In this document: piece after piece, positions 63,801 to 64,000 of the stretch | How the letters are laid out: the number at the start of each line of letters is the position of its first letter | Position numbering within the stretch: position 1 is the first letter of the stretch | Assembly (NCBI GenBank): GCA_051294375.1 | Contig: CM119263.1 | Coordinates: forward strand, 28,681,280 to 28,745,279 | Direction of reading: 5' to 3' | Length of the DNA: 64,000 nucleotides | Source: Paraspadella gotoi | Taxonomy: Eukaryota; Chaetognatha | Program-made: the position numbers and the translations under genes | The notes under the pieces: model-generated | Database searches by the model: none | What the model was told of the DNA's origin: nothing | Seen by the model: the letters and a program-made list of their open reading frames with translations, nothing else

Positions 63801-64000
63801 AAAAAAAGAGATCAGGTTTTAATTGATAAATGTAGTTCAAGAGAACATCAAGATTGTAGATACTATTTCGATCTATTTGATTATGACAAGGATCTATGGA
63901 ATCTTAGGTTATTGGGATAAAAATCTTTAATCGATATTTACAAACTTTTTCTATAACTAATTCTGTAATTATCACGCGCAAATGCGACCAAATAATAAAT
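60841..64000. repeat. Error-rich direct copy of 51,871-54,840
   Basis: Starts with AAATATCATTGGTTACCGTG in both and follows the same order to the window end, with one extra base every 10-30 bases. It includes broken copies of three erg linker exons (about 62,428-62,540, 62,626-62,775 and 63,220-63,305, minus strand). Most simply an unpolished read or alternative haplotype. Confidence 0.88.

Overview
This window looks like a stretch of an intron-rich animal genome, most likely an invertebrate, from a draft long-read assembly. Protein-coding signal comes only as short exons with GT/AG boundaries and matching phases. The background is full of (GA)n, (GAC)n and (GAT)n microsatellites, minisatellites and N gaps. 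The species cannot be named from sequence alone.

Three genes are supported. (1) On the plus strand, 2.1-17.0 kb, a CLPB (SKD3/ANKCLP)-type gene: an acidic Asp/Asn block, ankyrin repeats, then a ClpB-type AAA+ domain with Walker A, pore loop, Walker B and sensor 1. It spans at least twelve exons, with a probable thirteenth at 21.56-21.70 kb. (2) On the minus strand, 13.8-11.6 kb, lying wholly inside one CLPB intron, a four-exon gene with an N-terminal signal anchor and motifs like those of GDP-fucose O-fucosyltransferases. (3) On the minus strand, 55.3 kb down to 22.5 kb, an ERG-type (KCNH) voltage-gated potassium channel: N-terminal linker, S1-S6, SVGFGN filter, C-linker, cyclic-nucleotide-binding homology domain and a disordered C-terminal tail. 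Its PAS domain is not found and its last exon is not identified. CLPB and erg converge near 22 kb. The first ~1 kb may hold the last exon of another plus-strand gene.

A large part of 17.9-42.2 kb and 60.8-64.0 kb repeats neighbouring sequence. 18.2-22.3 kb is an error-rich copy of 15.3-18.2 kb and appears to cover what is missing in the 671-N gap. 25.7-32.65 kb is an error-rich copy of 42.2-48.6 kb. 60.84-64.0 kb is an error-rich copy of 51.87-54.84 kb. 34,578-37,462 and 39,342-42,226 look identical at every point compared. Segments between 32.7 and 42.2 kb switch orientation at 25-N gaps. The simplest reading is unpolished reads or alternative haplotypes left in the assembly, not real gene duplication.

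The most interesting biology is in erg and in the introns. Two tandem 190-nt exons both encode S4-S5 and look mutually exclusive. A minisatellite just upstream of one erg exon repeats that exon's own 3' splice site and first ~30 bases about eight times, with a stop codon soon after each decoy. Two other introns in the window also have minisatellites built over a splice site. A CLPB intron carries a perfect DR1 nuclear-receptor element followed by a dense AGGTCA half-site array.
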